From assembly GCF_001528745.1 (NCBI RefSeq), contig NZ_BCNS01000018.1, positions 1-64,000 of the forward strand: a DNA stretch of 64,000 bases, in the 5' to 3' direction. Below, one piece after another: positions 54,815 through 63,947 of the stretch. Each line of letters starts with the position of its first letter. Positions within the stretch are counted from its first letter, which is position 1. Position numbers and translations under genes: made by a program. Below the pieces are notes generated by a model. That model searched no databases, had not been told where the DNA came from, and worked only from the letters and a program-made list of their open reading frames with translations. Source of the DNA: Marinobacterium profundum. Its GTDB lineage: Bacteria; Pseudomonadota; Gammaproteobacteria; Pseudomonadales; Balneatricaceae.

Positions 54815-55523
54815 AGGCGCTGAGGGTCGTTATGGAACGCAACTTGTAGCGGGTACCCGGATGAGTGAGGCTGGCGAAGCTAATCAGACGGTTGTCGGAC
54901 CAAGTGCGCCTATTGACCTGAATGCAGGGGGTATTGGCGTCTATATCCAGCAGTTCCTGCACCTTGTCGCTCGGCAGCACCGCCTCGACTATATGCTCGA
55001 TACTGGAAATGGGGCACATTTTTGAGAGGTATTCGTTGGGCGTGTGCTGAGTAAAGTCCTGTTCCAGATAGCCCGGCACCGATGATGCGATCACATAGCG
55101 GTTTTCCAGCTGGATAGGCAGTGTGTTTTCCAGGTGCACTATCACCGAGCGATATACCGGTGTACCTATGGGAATGCCCATCTGCATGGCGACTGACTCA
55201 CTGGCGGCGGTCTCGCGCAGCTTGATGATGCGACAGTCATAGTCATGACCGCGCTGTCGCACTTCTTCGGCAATGTTCTTGATATCGGCCAGCGGCGACT
55301 CCGCCTTGGCATCGGTGACAAAGGTGCCAAGGCCCGGATAACGCACCAGCATGTTGTCCTGTACCAGATCGCGGATGGCCTTGTTGACTGTCATGCGACT
55401 GACAGCGAACTGCTGCGCCAGCTCGTTTTCAGTTGGAATCTTGCCGCCCGGGCGGTAGGTCTGCTGCTTGATCCCATCGAGGATAAAGCTCTTGATCTGC
55501 TGGTAGCGCGGCTTGTTGCTCAC
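54813..55523 (-). CDS. hutC: Histidine utilisation repressor HutC
   Basis: 236 residues. GntR winged helix (about 5-72, FAVSRMTVNKAIRDLVQDNMLVRYPGLGTFV) and a UTRA ligand domain (about 95-230, ending FASLTHPGTRYKLRS). HutC represses hut genes and responds to urocanate. It is divergent from yjiH, and operator-like TGTATATAC sites lie on both sides of the intergenic region. Its stop codon lies inside a copy of the dispersed repeat. Confidence 0.93.
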   Translation of the reverse strand: MSNKPRYQQIKSFILDGIKQQTYRPGGKIPTENELAQQFAVSRMTVNKAIRDLVQDNMLVRYPGLGTFVTDAKAESPLADIKNIAEEVRQRGHDYDCRIIKLRETAASESVAMQMGIPIGTPVYRSVIVHLENTLPIQLENRYVIASSVPGYLEQDFTQHTPNEYLSKMCPISSIEHIVEAVLPSDKVQELLDIDANTPCIQVNRRTWSDNRLISFASLTHPGTRYKLRSITTLSA

Positions 55524-55555
55524 CCGTTATCCCCAAGGATCGGAAAACCATCGAT

Positions 55556-55565
55556 TGTATATACT
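55556..55565. promoter_or_regulatory. HutC operator 1 (hutC promoter)
   Basis: TGTATATACT, one base from the palindrome TGTATATACA, 33 bases before the hutC start codon. Suggests autorepression. Confidence 0.6.
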
Positions 55566-55665
55566 TCGATACTTGCCCACAACGCAGGCTGGATAAGTCA
55601 GGGCGCGGTGCCAGGCCCTGGCAAGACGGAAAAAATCACAAATGAGTTTACCTTATTGCCATTAA

Positions 55666-55675
55666 TGTATATACA
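55666..55675. promoter_or_regulatory. HutC operator 2 (yjiH promoter)
   Basis: Perfect TGTATATACA, about 133 bases before the yjiH start codon. Confidence 0.65.
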
Positions 55676-55808
55676 TATGCAGACAAATGGAATTGAGGCT
55701 CATTGACGACCACCTGCAAGGGGGCGTCAGCTTCGAAGTGTCAACGGGTGAGGGCGTCGTGACAGACGGGCCCGCGCAGCGCTTCCTACAATAAGACAGG
55801 CAAAACCA

Positions 55809-57131
55809 ATGAACACCAACGAGGCTCTGGACGTGACGTCCCCAAATCCGTTGTCTTTACTCAAGCTGATCAGTTTCAGTGCGCTGGGTATCTTCTTTTT
55901 TTTCGTGCCGGTGGATCTGGGCGGCAAGTCCACCATTGTGCTGGATCACATCGTATCCTGGATCCGAGGCAATCAGGCCGGGGGCGCGGCTATCTACGCA
56001 CTGCTGATCATAGTCGCCGGCGGGCTCTACCCCTTTGTGCGCGGCACCTGGCGTGACAACAGTACTCAAATGGTATTTTCATTTCTCAAGCTCGGCGGCG
56101 TGCTGGTGTCGCTGATGGCTTATTTCGAGTTCGGGCCCGCGGCCCTGTTCGAAAAGGACATGCTGCCCTTCCTGTTCAACAAGCTGGTGGTCCCGGTGGG
56201 GCTGATCGTGCCCCTGGGGGCCATCTTTCTGGCCTTTCTGATCAGCTACGGCCTGCTGGAGCTGATCGGTGTGCTCTGCCAGCCGATCATGCGGCCGCTG
56301 TTCAAGACGCCGGGAAAATCTGCCATCGATGCGGTGGCATCCTTTGTCGGCAGCTACTCCATAGGCCTGCTGATTACCAACCGGGTGTACAAGTCCGGCC
56401 AGTATTCCGCCAAGGAAGCGGCCATTATTGCCACCGGTTTCTCCACGGTTTCAGCCACCTTTATGGTGATCGTGGCCAAGACCCTGGGGCTGATGGATAT
56501 CTGGAACCTGTTCTTCTGGTCGACGCTGTTGGTCACTTTCCTGGTGACCGCCATCACGGTGCGGATCTTCCCGCTGTCGAAAATGGATGATAGCGCCGCG
56601 TCACCGGAGTCGGAGGTGTTGCAACATTCGCGTTTGAAGCAGGCGCTGATTGAAGGCCTGGAGGCTAATCGCCAGGCGCAGCCCCTGTTGACCAATATCG
56701 GCGTCAACCTGCGCGAAGGCGTGCTGATGGCCATGAGCATTCTGCCCTCAATTATGTCGGTGGGCCTGATCGGTTTGCTGCTGGCCAAGTACACGCCGCT
56801 GTTCGACTGGATGGGCTACCTGTTTTACCCCTTCACGGCCCTGGCGCAGCTGCCGGATGCGCTGCTGGTGGCCAAGGCCTCGGCCACGGGCCTGGCGGAA
56901 ATGTTCCTGCCGGCATTGCTGATGGCCGATGGCGCCATCGCCAGCAAGTTTGTCACCGGCGCTGTGGCCATTTCATCGATCCTGTTCTTCTCGGCGTCTA
57001 TCCCCTGCATCCTGTCGACCGAGATTCCACTGACCATCCGCCAGATGCTGATGATCTGGTATCAGCGTGTGGCCCTGACCATCCTGCTGTCCTCACCCTT
57101 TGCCTTCTATGCGCAGCATCTGCTGAGTTAA
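55809..57131 (+). CDS. YjiH-family membrane protein, probable transporter of the hut cluster
   Basis: 440 residues, about 10-11 membrane segments with the nucleoside-recognition (Gate) motifs VGSYSIGLLITNRVYKSGQYS and GFSTVSATFMVIVAKTLG near 175-228. YjiH-family proteins have no settled function; its position between hutC and hutI, under an apparent HutC operator, makes histidine, urocanate or a related import likely. A strong terminator follows, so hutI needs its own promoter. Confidence 0.82.
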   Translation: MNTNEALDVTSPNPLSLLKLISFSALGIFFFFVPVDLGGKSTIVLDHIVSWIRGNQAGGAAIYALLIIVAGGLYPFVRGTWRDNSTQMVFSFLKLGGVLVSLMAYFEFGPAALFEKDMLPFLFNKLVVPVGLIVPLGAIFLAFLISYGLLELIGVLCQPIMRPLFKTPGKSAIDAVASFVGSYSIGLLITNRVYKSGQYSAKEAAIIATGFSTVSATFMVIVAKTLGLMDIWNLFFWSTLLVTFLVTAITVRIFPLSKMDDSAASPESEVLQHSRLKQALIEGLEANRQAQPLLTNIGVNLREGVLMAMSILPSIMSVGLIGLLLAKYTPLFDWMGYLFYPFTALAQLPDALLVAKASATGLAEMFLPALLMADGAIASKFVTGAVAISSILFFSASIPCILSTEIPLTIRQMLMIWYQRVALTILLSSPFAFYAQHLLS

Positions 57132-57159
57132 GACGCTGCCTGGCGCTGGCATCACGTTG

Positions 57160-57197
57160 AAAAGCCCGGAACGGTTCTCGCCGTTCCGGGCTTTTTT
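57160..57197 (+). terminator. Terminator after yjiH
   Basis: AAAAGCCCGGAACGG / CCGTTCCGGGCTTTT with a 6-base loop and a T-run, one of the strongest in the window. Confidence 0.92.
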
Positions 57198-57221
57198 GTT
57201 TGTTGTTGCACCCTCACACAG

Positions 57222-57344
57222 AGCCGGATCATCGATTGGACCCTGTCGAGTATCCGGTTCATCTTCTTCACCGAAAGCGCCAACGCCATGCTGGAATCCG
57301 ATATCCCGCTGCACTTTAGCTTTCTGTCAGTACGCTGCGATTGA
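57222..57344 (+). pseudogene. Remnant of the C-terminal part of a second yjiH-like gene
   Basis: The frame encodes a short stretch with FIFFTESANAMLESDIPL before a stop at 57342-57344. It aligns with ILFFSASIPCILSTEIPL near the end of the intact YjiH directly upstream. No start codon or ribosome site. A decayed paralogue end is the simplest reading, from sequence similarity alone. Confidence 0.45.
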
Positions 57345-57358
57345 GGTGCGGGATTTAA

Positions 57359-57368
57359 TGTATATACA
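57359..57368. promoter_or_regulatory. HutC operator 3, without an adjacent gene
   Basis: Perfect TGTATATACA, 15 bases after the yjiH remnant stop and 310 bases before hutI. Possibly the relic of a promoter of a lost gene. Confidence 0.5.
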
Positions 57369-57637
57369 AAAAATCCGAATTATCGTCTCAGGCGGGACTT
57401 GATGGCAGAGGGCGCTGTATCCGGGAACTAGCGGCGCCTATCCCGCAAGAGTCTTTGAGACTGTCTGAGCAGCCGCTTGCCGGAGAGCTGACGATAGCAC
57501 TATTGGATTGATTATGTTTTTAAATACAAATAGTTAGGTTGTTCCCGCTGAGGTATTGAGGCGTTAGCGTGAAACGACCTGCCAGCCATTGTGAAAATTT
57601 ATTGTGTAAAAATTTTTGCCTTCTGAGAATATTGTGA

Positions 57638-57655
57638 TATACATATGTATATACA
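57638..57655 (+). promoter_or_regulatory. hutI promoter -10 and HutC operator 4
   Basis: TATACA at 57638-57643, 17 bases after a TTTGCC at about 57615, is followed by a perfect TGTATATACA at 57646-57655. A repressor here would cover the likely transcription start, 25 bases before the start codon. Confidence 0.6.
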
Positions 57656-57680
57656 AACTATTAACCCCAAGGTGAACGCA

Positions 57681-58910
57681 GTGTTCGATACCTGTGAGCG
57701 AATCTGGATCAATGCAAACCTCGCGACCTTCGATGCTGCTGTCCAGGCGAGCTACGGTGCCTTGGCTGCCCAGGCGATAGGCGTGCGTGATGGCTGTATA
57801 GCCGCCATAGCTCCCATGGCTGCCTTTGATGTGTCCGCGGTATCGGCCGAGATCATCGATGCCCGCGGTGGCTGGATGACGCCGGGCCTGGTGGATGCGC
57901 ACACCCATCTGGTGTTTGCTGGCAGCCGGGCGCAGGAGTTCGAGCAGCGCCTCAAGGGCGCCAGCTACGAAGAGATCGCCCGCAATGGCGGCGGCATTAT
58001 TTCTACCGTGCGAGCCACGCGCAGCGCGACGGTTGAGGAGCTGGTTCGCCTGTCCGAGCCGCGCCTGCAGGCGCTGATGCGCGAGGGCGTGACCTCGGTC
58101 GAGATCAAGTCCGGTTACGGCCTGAGTCTTGATGATGAGCTGAAAATGCTGCGGGCGGCACGCCGGTTGGGTGAGCGCAACGCGGTGCGGGTATCGACCT
58201 CGCTGCTGGCCGCCCATGCGCTGCCGCCGGAATTTTCCGGTAACGCCGATGGCTATATTGACTTGATCTGCAACGAGATTATCCCGGCTGCCGTGGCTGA
58301 AGGCCTGGTGGATGCGGTGGATGTGTTCTGCGAAAGCATCGCCTTTTCGCCAGTCCAGTGTGAGCGCGTATTCAAGGCGGCGCAGCAGCATGGTCTGGGT
58401 GTGCGCGCCCACGTCGAACAGCTATCGAATCTGCATGGTGCTGCGCTGGCCGCCCGCTACGGCGCCTGGTCCGTTGATCACCTGGAGTGGCTCGATGAAG
58501 AGGGTGTCCAGGGGATGGCCGCAGCCGGTACCGTTGCAACCCTTTTGCCCGGTGCCTTTTATTTCCTGCGCGAGACACGGATTCCGCCCATCGAATTGCT
58601 GCGCCAGCACGGCGTCGGCATGGCGGTGGCGACGGACCTGAATCCGGGCTCCTCACCGCTGGCATCCATTCGCCTGGCGATGAACATGGCTTGCACCCTG
58701 TTTCGCCTGACGCCCGAAGAAGCCCTGGCCGGCTGTACCCGTTTTGGCGCCAGAGGACTGGGGCTTGAGGGCAAGGTGGGTGAACTCAAGGTAGGCATGC
58801 AGGCGGATATGGTGCTCTGGGATATTGATCATCCGGCAGAGCTTGCCTATCAGTTTGGCGTCAATCTTGTGCGTGAGCGCATCGTGGCAGGGGAGGTGCG
58901 TAATGTTTGA
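57681..58910 (+). CDS. hutI: Imidazolonepropionase
   Basis: 409 residues from the GTG at 57681, preceded by AAGGTGA at 57669. An ATG at 57645 in frame is rejected because it lies in the operator and has no ribosome site. Metal-binding [10 protein letters not shown] near 72-81 and the amidohydrolase fold end with [15 protein letters not shown]. It hydrolyses imidazolone propionate to N-formimidoylglutamate. The stop overlaps the hutG start by 8 bases. Confidence 0.93.
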   Translation: MFDTCERIWINANLATFDAAVQASYGALAAQAIGVRDGCIAAIAPMAAFDVSAVSAEIIDARGGWMTPGLVDAHTHLVFAGSRAQEFEQRLKGASYEEIARNGGGIISTVRATRSATVEELVRLSEPRLQALMREGVTSVEIKSGYGLSLDDELKMLRAARRLGERNAVRVSTSLLAAHALPPEFSGNADGYIDLICNEIIPAAVAEGLVDAVDVFCESIAFSPVQCERVFKAAQQHGLGVRAHVEQLSNLHGAALAARYGAWSVDHLEWLDEEGVQGMAAAGTVATLLPGAFYFLRETRIPPIELLRQHGVGMAVATDLNPGSSPLASIRLAMNMACTLFRLTPEEALAGCTRFGARGLGLEGKVGELKVGMQADMVLWDIDHPAELAYQFGVNLVRERIVAGEVRNV

Positions 58911-59874
58911 GCCGAATTACAGCCTGGAGAATTTCAGCGACCTCTGGAGCGGTCGCGTCGATTCTGAAGAACAGGCCGAGCTTGCCACGCGCCTGCACCA
59001 GGTCATTGCACCGCTGCAGGAAGGCAGCCCAGCAGGCCTGGCGATTATTGGTTTCTGTTCCGATGAGGGCGTGCGTCGCAACAAGGGCCGTGTGGGTGCC
59101 AGGCTGGCGCCGGATCTGTTGCGTCGCGCTCTGGCCAACATGCCCTGGCACCCTGAGCGTTCCGCCTGGGATGCCGGCAATGTGCTGTGCCAGGCCGAGC
59201 AGCTTGATGCCGCTCATCAGGCCCTGGCCAGCCGGGTGCAGCAGTGCCTTGGTGCATCGCATTTTCCGCTGGTGCTGGGCGGTGGTCACGAAGTTGCTTA
59301 TGGCAGCTGGCTGGGTCTGGCACAGCATTGCGAGTCGCAGTTGGCTGTCGGCGCGATAATGCCGCGCATCGGCATCATCAACTTCGATGCCCACTTTGAT
59401 CTGCGCCTGGACACTCATGGCTGCAGCTCCGGCACACCCTTTTATCAGATCGCGCAGCGCTGCGCGCAGCAGGGCTGGGATTTCCGCTACTGCTGCCTGG
59501 GCGTGAGTGAACTGTCGAATACATCCGCGTTGTTTAGACGCGCGGATGAACTGAATGTCAGCTATCGCCGCGATAGTGACATGGGGCTCAACCAGCTGGA
59601 CGAGGCCCGTATGCAGCTCGAGCGCTTTATGGACGACTGTGACCTGCTGTACCTGACCATAGACCTGGATGTACTGCCGGCGAGTGTAGCGCCCGGCGTT
59701 AGTGCACCGGCCCCCCGGGGCGTAGGTCTGGATGTTCTGGAGCCCCTGATCGAGTCAGTCCGACACACCGGAAAACTCACACTTGCCGATGTCGCGGAAT
59801 ATAACCCGACCTTTGATATTGATAACTGGACCGCCCGGGTCGCCGCGCGTCTTCTCCACTGTATTGTTAAATGA
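58903..59874 (+). CDS. hutG: Formimidoylglutamase
   Basis: 323 residues from the ATG at 58903, with GGGGAGG in front, overlapping hutI. Arginase-family enzyme: manganese motifs [11 protein letters not shown] (about 125-135), NFDAHFDLR (about 163-171) and [19 protein letters not shown]. It hydrolyses N-formimidoylglutamate to glutamate and formamide. Coupled by overlapping or abutting codons to hutU. Confidence 0.93.
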   Translation: MFEPNYSLENFSDLWSGRVDSEEQAELATRLHQVIAPLQEGSPAGLAIIGFCSDEGVRRNKGRVGARLAPDLLRRALANMPWHPERSAWDAGNVLCQAEQLDAAHQALASRVQQCLGASHFPLVLGGGHEVAYGSWLGLAQHCESQLAVGAIMPRIGIINFDAHFDLRLDTHGCSSGTPFYQIAQRCAQQGWDFRYCCLGVSELSNTSALFRRADELNVSYRRDSDMGLNQLDEARMQLERFMDDCDLLYLTIDLDVLPASVAPGVSAPAPRGVGLDVLEPLIESVRHTGKLTLADVAEYNPTFDIDNWTARVAARLLHCIVK

Positions 59875-59885
59875 GGCCCATAAAA

Positions 59886-61559
59886 ATGACCAATACCCGT
59901 CGCGATACCAGCCGTGTCATCAAGGCACCCACCGGCAGCGAAATTACCTGCAAGAGCTGGCTGACCGAAGCCGCCATGCGCATGCTGATGAACAACCTGC
60001 ACCCAGACGTGGCCGAGCGCCCGGAAGAGCTGGTGGTGTACGGTGGCATCGGCCGCGCCGCCCGTAACTGGGAATGCTACGACAAGATAGTGGAAGTGCT
60101 GCAACGTCTTGAGGACGACGAAACCCTGCTGGTTCAGTCCGGCAAGCCGGTGGGCGTGTTCAAGACCCACGCCGATGCGCCCCGCGTGCTGATCGCCAAC
60201 TCTAACCTGGTACCGCACTGGGCGACCTGGGAACACTTCAACGAGCTGGATAAGAAGGGCCTGATGATGTACGGCCAGATGACCGCCGGTTCCTGGATCT
60301 ACATCGGTTCCCAGGGCATAGTCCAGGGCACCTATGAGACCTTCGTTGCCATGGCCAAGCAGCACTTTGGCGGCGATGCGTCCGGTCGCTGGGTGCTGAC
60401 CGGTGGCCTTGGTGGCATGGGGGGCGCTCAGCCGCTGGCCGCCACCATGGCCGGCTTCTCCTGCATCACCGTTGAGTGTGACGAGACCCGCATCGATTTC
60501 CGTCTGCGTACCCGCTATGTCGACAAGAAGGCCTACAGCCTGGATGAAGCGCTGCAGATGATCGACGACGCCAAGGCGAATGGCCAAGCCATTTCCATAG
60601 GCCTGCTGGGCAACTGCGCCGATGTTTTCCCGGAACTGGTTGCGCGCGGCATTACGCCGGACGTAGTCACCGACCAGACCAGCGCCCATGACCCGCTGAA
60701 CGGCTACCTGCCCCAGGGCTGGACCATGGAATATGCCGCACAGATGCGTCTGAAAGATGAAGCTGCTGTGGTGGATGCTGCCAAGGAATCCATGGCCGTG
60801 CAGGTACGGGCAATGCTGGCGCTGCAGGCGCGCGGTGCCGCCACCACGGACTACGGCAACAATATCCGCCAGATGGCGAAAGAGAAGGGCGTCGAGAATG
60901 CCTTCGACTTCCCTGGCTTTGTGCCGGCTTACATTCGTCCGCTGTTCTGCGAAGGCATAGGGCCCTTCCGCTGGGTGGCGCTGTCCGGTGATCCGGAAGA
61001 TATCTACAAGACGGATCAGAAGGTGAAGGAGCTGATCCCGGACGATGCCCACCTGCACAACTGGCTGGACATGGCGCGCGAGCGCATTGCTTTCCAGGGT
61101 CTGCCGGCACGCATCTGCTGGGTCGGCCTGAAGGACCGTGCCCGTCTGGCGCAGGCGTTCAATGAAATGGTGCGCAGTGGCGAACTCAAGGCACCGGTCG
61201 TAATTGGCCGCGACCACCTGGATTCCGGATCCGTTACCAGCCCGAACCGTGAAACCGAAGCCATGAAAGACGGCTCCGGTGCCATCTCCGACTGGTCGCT
61301 GCTGAATGCACTGCTCAGCACGGCAGGCGGCGCCACCTGGGTCTCTCTGCACCACGGCGGCGGCGTCGGTATGGGCTTCAGCCAGCACGCTGGCATGGTC
61401 ATAGTGGCCGATGGCTCCGAGGCGGCGGACAAGCGTCTGGGCCGTGTGCTGCGCAATGATCCGGGTACCGGTGTCATGCGCCACGCCGATGCCGGTTACG
61501 ACCTGGCTATTGACTGCGCCAAAGAGCAGGGCCTTGATCTGCCCATGCTTGAGAGCTAA
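59886..61559 (+). CDS. hutU: Urocanate hydratase
   Basis: 557 residues from the ATG at 59886, with GAGG 9 bases in front. An ATG overlapping the hutG stop at 59871 lacks a ribosome site and would add five residues. NAD-binding [18 protein letters not shown] near 176-193 and the family stretch [16 protein letters not shown] near 406-421, which includes the active-site cysteine. It hydrates urocanate to imidazolone propionate. Followed by a strong terminator. Confidence 0.97.
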   Translation: MTNTRRDTSRVIKAPTGSEITCKSWLTEAAMRMLMNNLHPDVAERPEELVVYGGIGRAARNWECYDKIVEVLQRLEDDETLLVQSGKPVGVFKTHADAPRVLIANSNLVPHWATWEHFNELDKKGLMMYGQMTAGSWIYIGSQGIVQGTYETFVAMAKQHFGGDASGRWVLTGGLGGMGGAQPLAATMAGFSCITVECDETRIDFRLRTRYVDKKAYSLDEALQMIDDAKANGQAISIGLLGNCADVFPELVARGITPDVVTDQTSAHDPLNGYLPQGWTMEYAAQMRLKDEAAVVDAAKESMAVQVRAMLALQARGAATTDYGNNIRQMAKEKGVENAFDFPGFVPAYIRPLFCEGIGPFRWVALSGDPEDIYKTDQKVKELIPDDAHLHNWLDMARERIAFQGLPARICWVGLKDRARLAQAFNEMVRSGELKAPVVIGRDHLDSGSVTSPNRETEAMKDGSGAISDWSLLNALLSTAGGATWVSLHHGGGVGMGFSQHAGMVIVADGSEAADKRLGRVLRNDPGTGVMRHADAGYDLAIDCAKEQGLDLPMLES

Positions 61560-61639
61560 GTTGGGCATTACAGTTGGCTAAGGCTCGGCAAGGGACTGCC
61601 AAGCCTGCTTAAACAATGGCTCGATCAGGCTTCAAAACG

Positions 61640-61671
61640 AACAAGGCCTCCGAAAGGAGGCCTTGTTTTTT
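61640..61671 (+). terminator. Terminator after hutU
   Basis: AACAAGGCCTCC / GGAGGCCTTGTT with a GAAA tetraloop and a T-run. Ends the hutIGU operon and could also stop convergent tct transcription. Confidence 0.92.
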
Positions 61672-61728
61672 GTGCCTGGCGCAAGTGTCGGCTTGCGTCA
61701 TCAATCGATCATTTATTGCCTGTTTGAA

Positions 61729-63246
61729 TTACTGGCCTGAAGCCGCATCCGCCGCGGCCTGTGCCTTGGGTTTGCTGCGCAGCTTGCGGTAAATCGGGTA
61801 GCTCAGGGTGAGCAGCGCGATGGACAGCAGTACCACTGTGATAGGGCGGGTATAGAGGAAGTCATAGCTGCCGCCTTGCAGTGACAGTGCCCGGCGGAAG
61901 TTGCTTTCTGCCATGGGTCCCATGATCAGCGCCAGCACTATGGGCGAGGGCGGGAAATCACGCTTTTGCATGATGTAGCCGGCAATGCCTGCGGCCAGCA
62001 TGATCGCTATATCAAATACGCTGTTGTTGATGGCGTAGGTGCCTACCACGCAGAGCGACAGAATGGTCGGTGTCAGTATCGCCTTGGGGATACGGATGAT
62101 CTTTACCACCATTCGCAGGGATGCAAGACCAATGGCCAGCAGTATCAGGTAGCAGAACAGCATGCCGGCAAAGACCGTAAATACCAGCTCACCATGTTCG
62201 GCGAAGAGCATGGGGCCGGGTTGCAGACCCTGCAGTACCAGAGCGCCAAGCATGACGGCGGTAACCGCATCGCCTGGAATACCCAGGGTCAGCATGGGCA
62301 GCAGCGCGCCGCCGGTACAGCCATTGGAGGCAGACTCAGCGGCGGCAACGCCTTGAAGCTCGCCCTTGCCGAAATTCTCCTTGTTCTTGCTGAAACGCTT
62401 GGCTTCGTTGTAGGCCACGAAAGATGCGATGTCGGCACCGGCGCCGGGTATGGAACCAATAAAGCTGCCCAGGCCCGCTGAGCGCAGAATTGTGGGAATC
62501 AGGCCCTTAAAGGTGCTCCAGCTTGGGATGATGCGACCGATGGCGCTGGCGCTGGACCGTGCGGCCTGGGTTTCGGATAGCGACTTGAAAGCTTCCGATG
62601 CGGCAAAGAGGCCGATCATGATCGGAATAAAGGGCACGCTCATCAGCTCGTTAAAGCCGCCAGTGAAGCGCGGGTAGCCGCTCATGGGGTCCAGCCCCAC
62701 GGTGGCGATCAGCAGGCCGATGCCGCCCGCAATCAAGCCCTTGAGCATGGAGTGGCTGGAGATACTGACGATGATGCTAAGGCCGAAAACAGCCAGTGCA
62801 AAGTTTTCTGCGGCGCTGAACTTTAACGCAAAGTCGGCCAGTAGCGGCGCCATGAATATCAGGATGAGTATGCTGATGGTGCCACCGATAAAGGACGACA
62901 GTGTCGCGGTGCCAAGGGTTATGCCGGCCTTGCCCTGGCGGGTCAGCTGGTAGCCGTCCAGCGCTGTGGCGGCGGCGGCGGGCGTACCCGGGATGTTCAG
63001 CAGAATCGCGGTGATGGAGCCGCCATAGATGCCACCGAAGTACACACCCGAAATCATCAGCAGTGCTGGCACCGGATCCATTCCGAAGGTAAAGGGCAGC
63101 AGTATAGCGACGCCCATGGTCGCTGTAAGGCCTGGAAGTATGCCGAGCAATACACCCAGAGTGACGCCAAGCACGGCGAATAGCAGTGACATGGGCTGAT
63201 CAAACAGCGCCAATACGCCGTTGATGAGCATGCTGAAATCTTGCAT
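61729..63246 (-). CDS. tctA: Tripartite tricarboxylate transporter, TctA large permease
   Basis: 505 residues, about 11-12 membrane segments. TctA motifs include GILPGLTATMGVAILLPFTFGMDPVPALLMISGVYFGG (about 33-70) and GFIGSIPGAGADIASFVAYNEAKR in the middle. With TctB and the periplasmic TctC it forms a secondary importer for citrate-like acids or other carboxylates. The acid is unknown. Last gene of a tctC-tctB-tctA operon. Confidence 0.92.
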   Translation of the reverse strand: MQDFSMLINGVLALFDQPMSLLFAVLGVTLGVLLGILPGLTATMGVAILLPFTFGMDPVPALLMISGVYFGGIYGGSITAILLNIPGTPAAAATALDGYQLTRQGKAGITLGTATLSSFIGGTISILILIFMAPLLADFALKFSAAENFALAVFGLSIIVSISSHSMLKGLIAGGIGLLIATVGLDPMSGYPRFTGGFNELMSVPFIPIMIGLFAASEAFKSLSETQAARSSASAIGRIIPSWSTFKGLIPTILRSAGLGSFIGSIPGAGADIASFVAYNEAKRFSKNKENFGKGELQGVAAAESASNGCTGGALLPMLTLGIPGDAVTAVMLGALVLQGLQPGPMLFAEHGELVFTVFAGMLFCYLILLAIGLASLRMVVKIIRIPKAILTPTILSLCVVGTYAINNSVFDIAIMLAAGIAGYIMQKRDFPPSPIVLALIMGPMAESNFRRALSLQGGSYDFLYTRPITVVLLSIALLTLSYPIYRKLRSKPKAQAAADAASGQ

Positions 63247-63280
63247 TTATATTCTCCTTGTCGAGCAGGAATCAGAAGGA

Positions 63281-63790
63281 TTAATCAAGTAATTCACCTT
63301 CTGGCAAGGGAACATTCAATCCGAAGTAAAAAACAACATAGATGAGACTGGTGATGGCCACGGCCACCAGCGGCGTCATGAGGCGATGGCGATAACCGAG
63401 CAGCCATATGAGACAGGTCATATATAAAGTGTTGGCGACTAGAAAACCGACCAGCGGGATCAGCACGAAATTCGCAACTGAAGCGACTATGCCGACGACG
63501 GATTTGATTTCGGTGCGAAAGTCTCGCAGGGATATTTTGGCCGTTGATGCTGCGTTCTTGGTGCGCAATATAAGTACGATTAACCCCAGGCAGAGTGCGA
63601 TTAGCAAAATGGCGTAGACAATGGGGAAGCGTGAGGGGCCAACATCGGTTTTTAACAGCGATGCCGGAAAGAACGATGCGGTAAAAAGTGCAAAAGACGC
63701 CAGTGCAATGGTGATCAGCGGTATGCTGAGCTCAAGCCAGCGGCTGTGAATCTGAAAGCCAGGACAGCTTTTTTCCTGTTGCGCGCTCAT
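63281..63790 (-). CDS. tctB: Tripartite tricarboxylate transporter, TctB small membrane subunit
   Basis: 169 residues, four hydrophobic segments (about 20-40, 50-72, 95-120, 130-155), the size and pattern of TctB. The weakly conserved sequence is identified mainly by position between tctC and tctA, 34 bp before tctA. Confidence 0.85.
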   Translation of the reverse strand: MSAQQEKSCPGFQIHSRWLELSIPLITIALASFALFTASFFPASLLKTDVGPSRFPIVYAILLIALCLGLIVLILRTKNAASTAKISLRDFRTEIKSVVGIVASVANFVLIPLVGFLVANTLYMTCLIWLLGYRHRLMTPLVAVAITSLIYVVFYFGLNVPLPEGELLD

Positions 63791-63858
63791 GGGCGGTACC
63801 TTCTGTCTGCAGCCTGGTACGGATCTTATGCTGCCTGATTCTTATAGTGTCGTGTTTG

Positions 63859-63891
63859 CGCTTAAGGCCGGCCTGGGGCCGGCCTTAAGCG
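63859..63891 (-). other. Long hairpin between tctC and tctB
   Basis: CGCTTAAGGCCGGCC / GGCCGGCCTTAAGCG with a TGG loop, a perfect 15-bp stem in the 157-bp gap. It lacks a U tract, so it is more likely an mRNA-protecting or attenuating element that raises tctC above tctB and tctA. Confidence 0.7.
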
Positions 63892-63947
63892 TCAGATGCC
63901 CCGGCCCATGCAGATGCACAGAGACCGGGTTTTAGGAGGACTACCGC

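Larger units (their letters stand above)
57132..57680. other. Intergenic region between yjiH and hutI
   Basis: 549 bp. It contains the yjiH terminator (57160-57197), a degenerate coding fragment (57222-57344), an apparent HutC operator with no gene directly after it (57359-57368), and the hutI promoter and operator (57638-57655). Confidence 0.6.

Noticed and set aside
55787-55793. TACAATA before yjiH as a further uronate operator
   Set aside because: Only one half-site matches; the gene already has a HutC-type site and does not belong to that pathway.
57645-57680. ATG at 57645 as hutI start
   Set aside because: It lies within the operator palindrome and lacks a ribosome site; GTG at 57681 is better supported.
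59562-61568. 668-codon open frame opposite hutG and hutU
   Set aside because: It is antisense to two clear enzymes in a G+C-rich region, shows no domain, and has no ribosome site.
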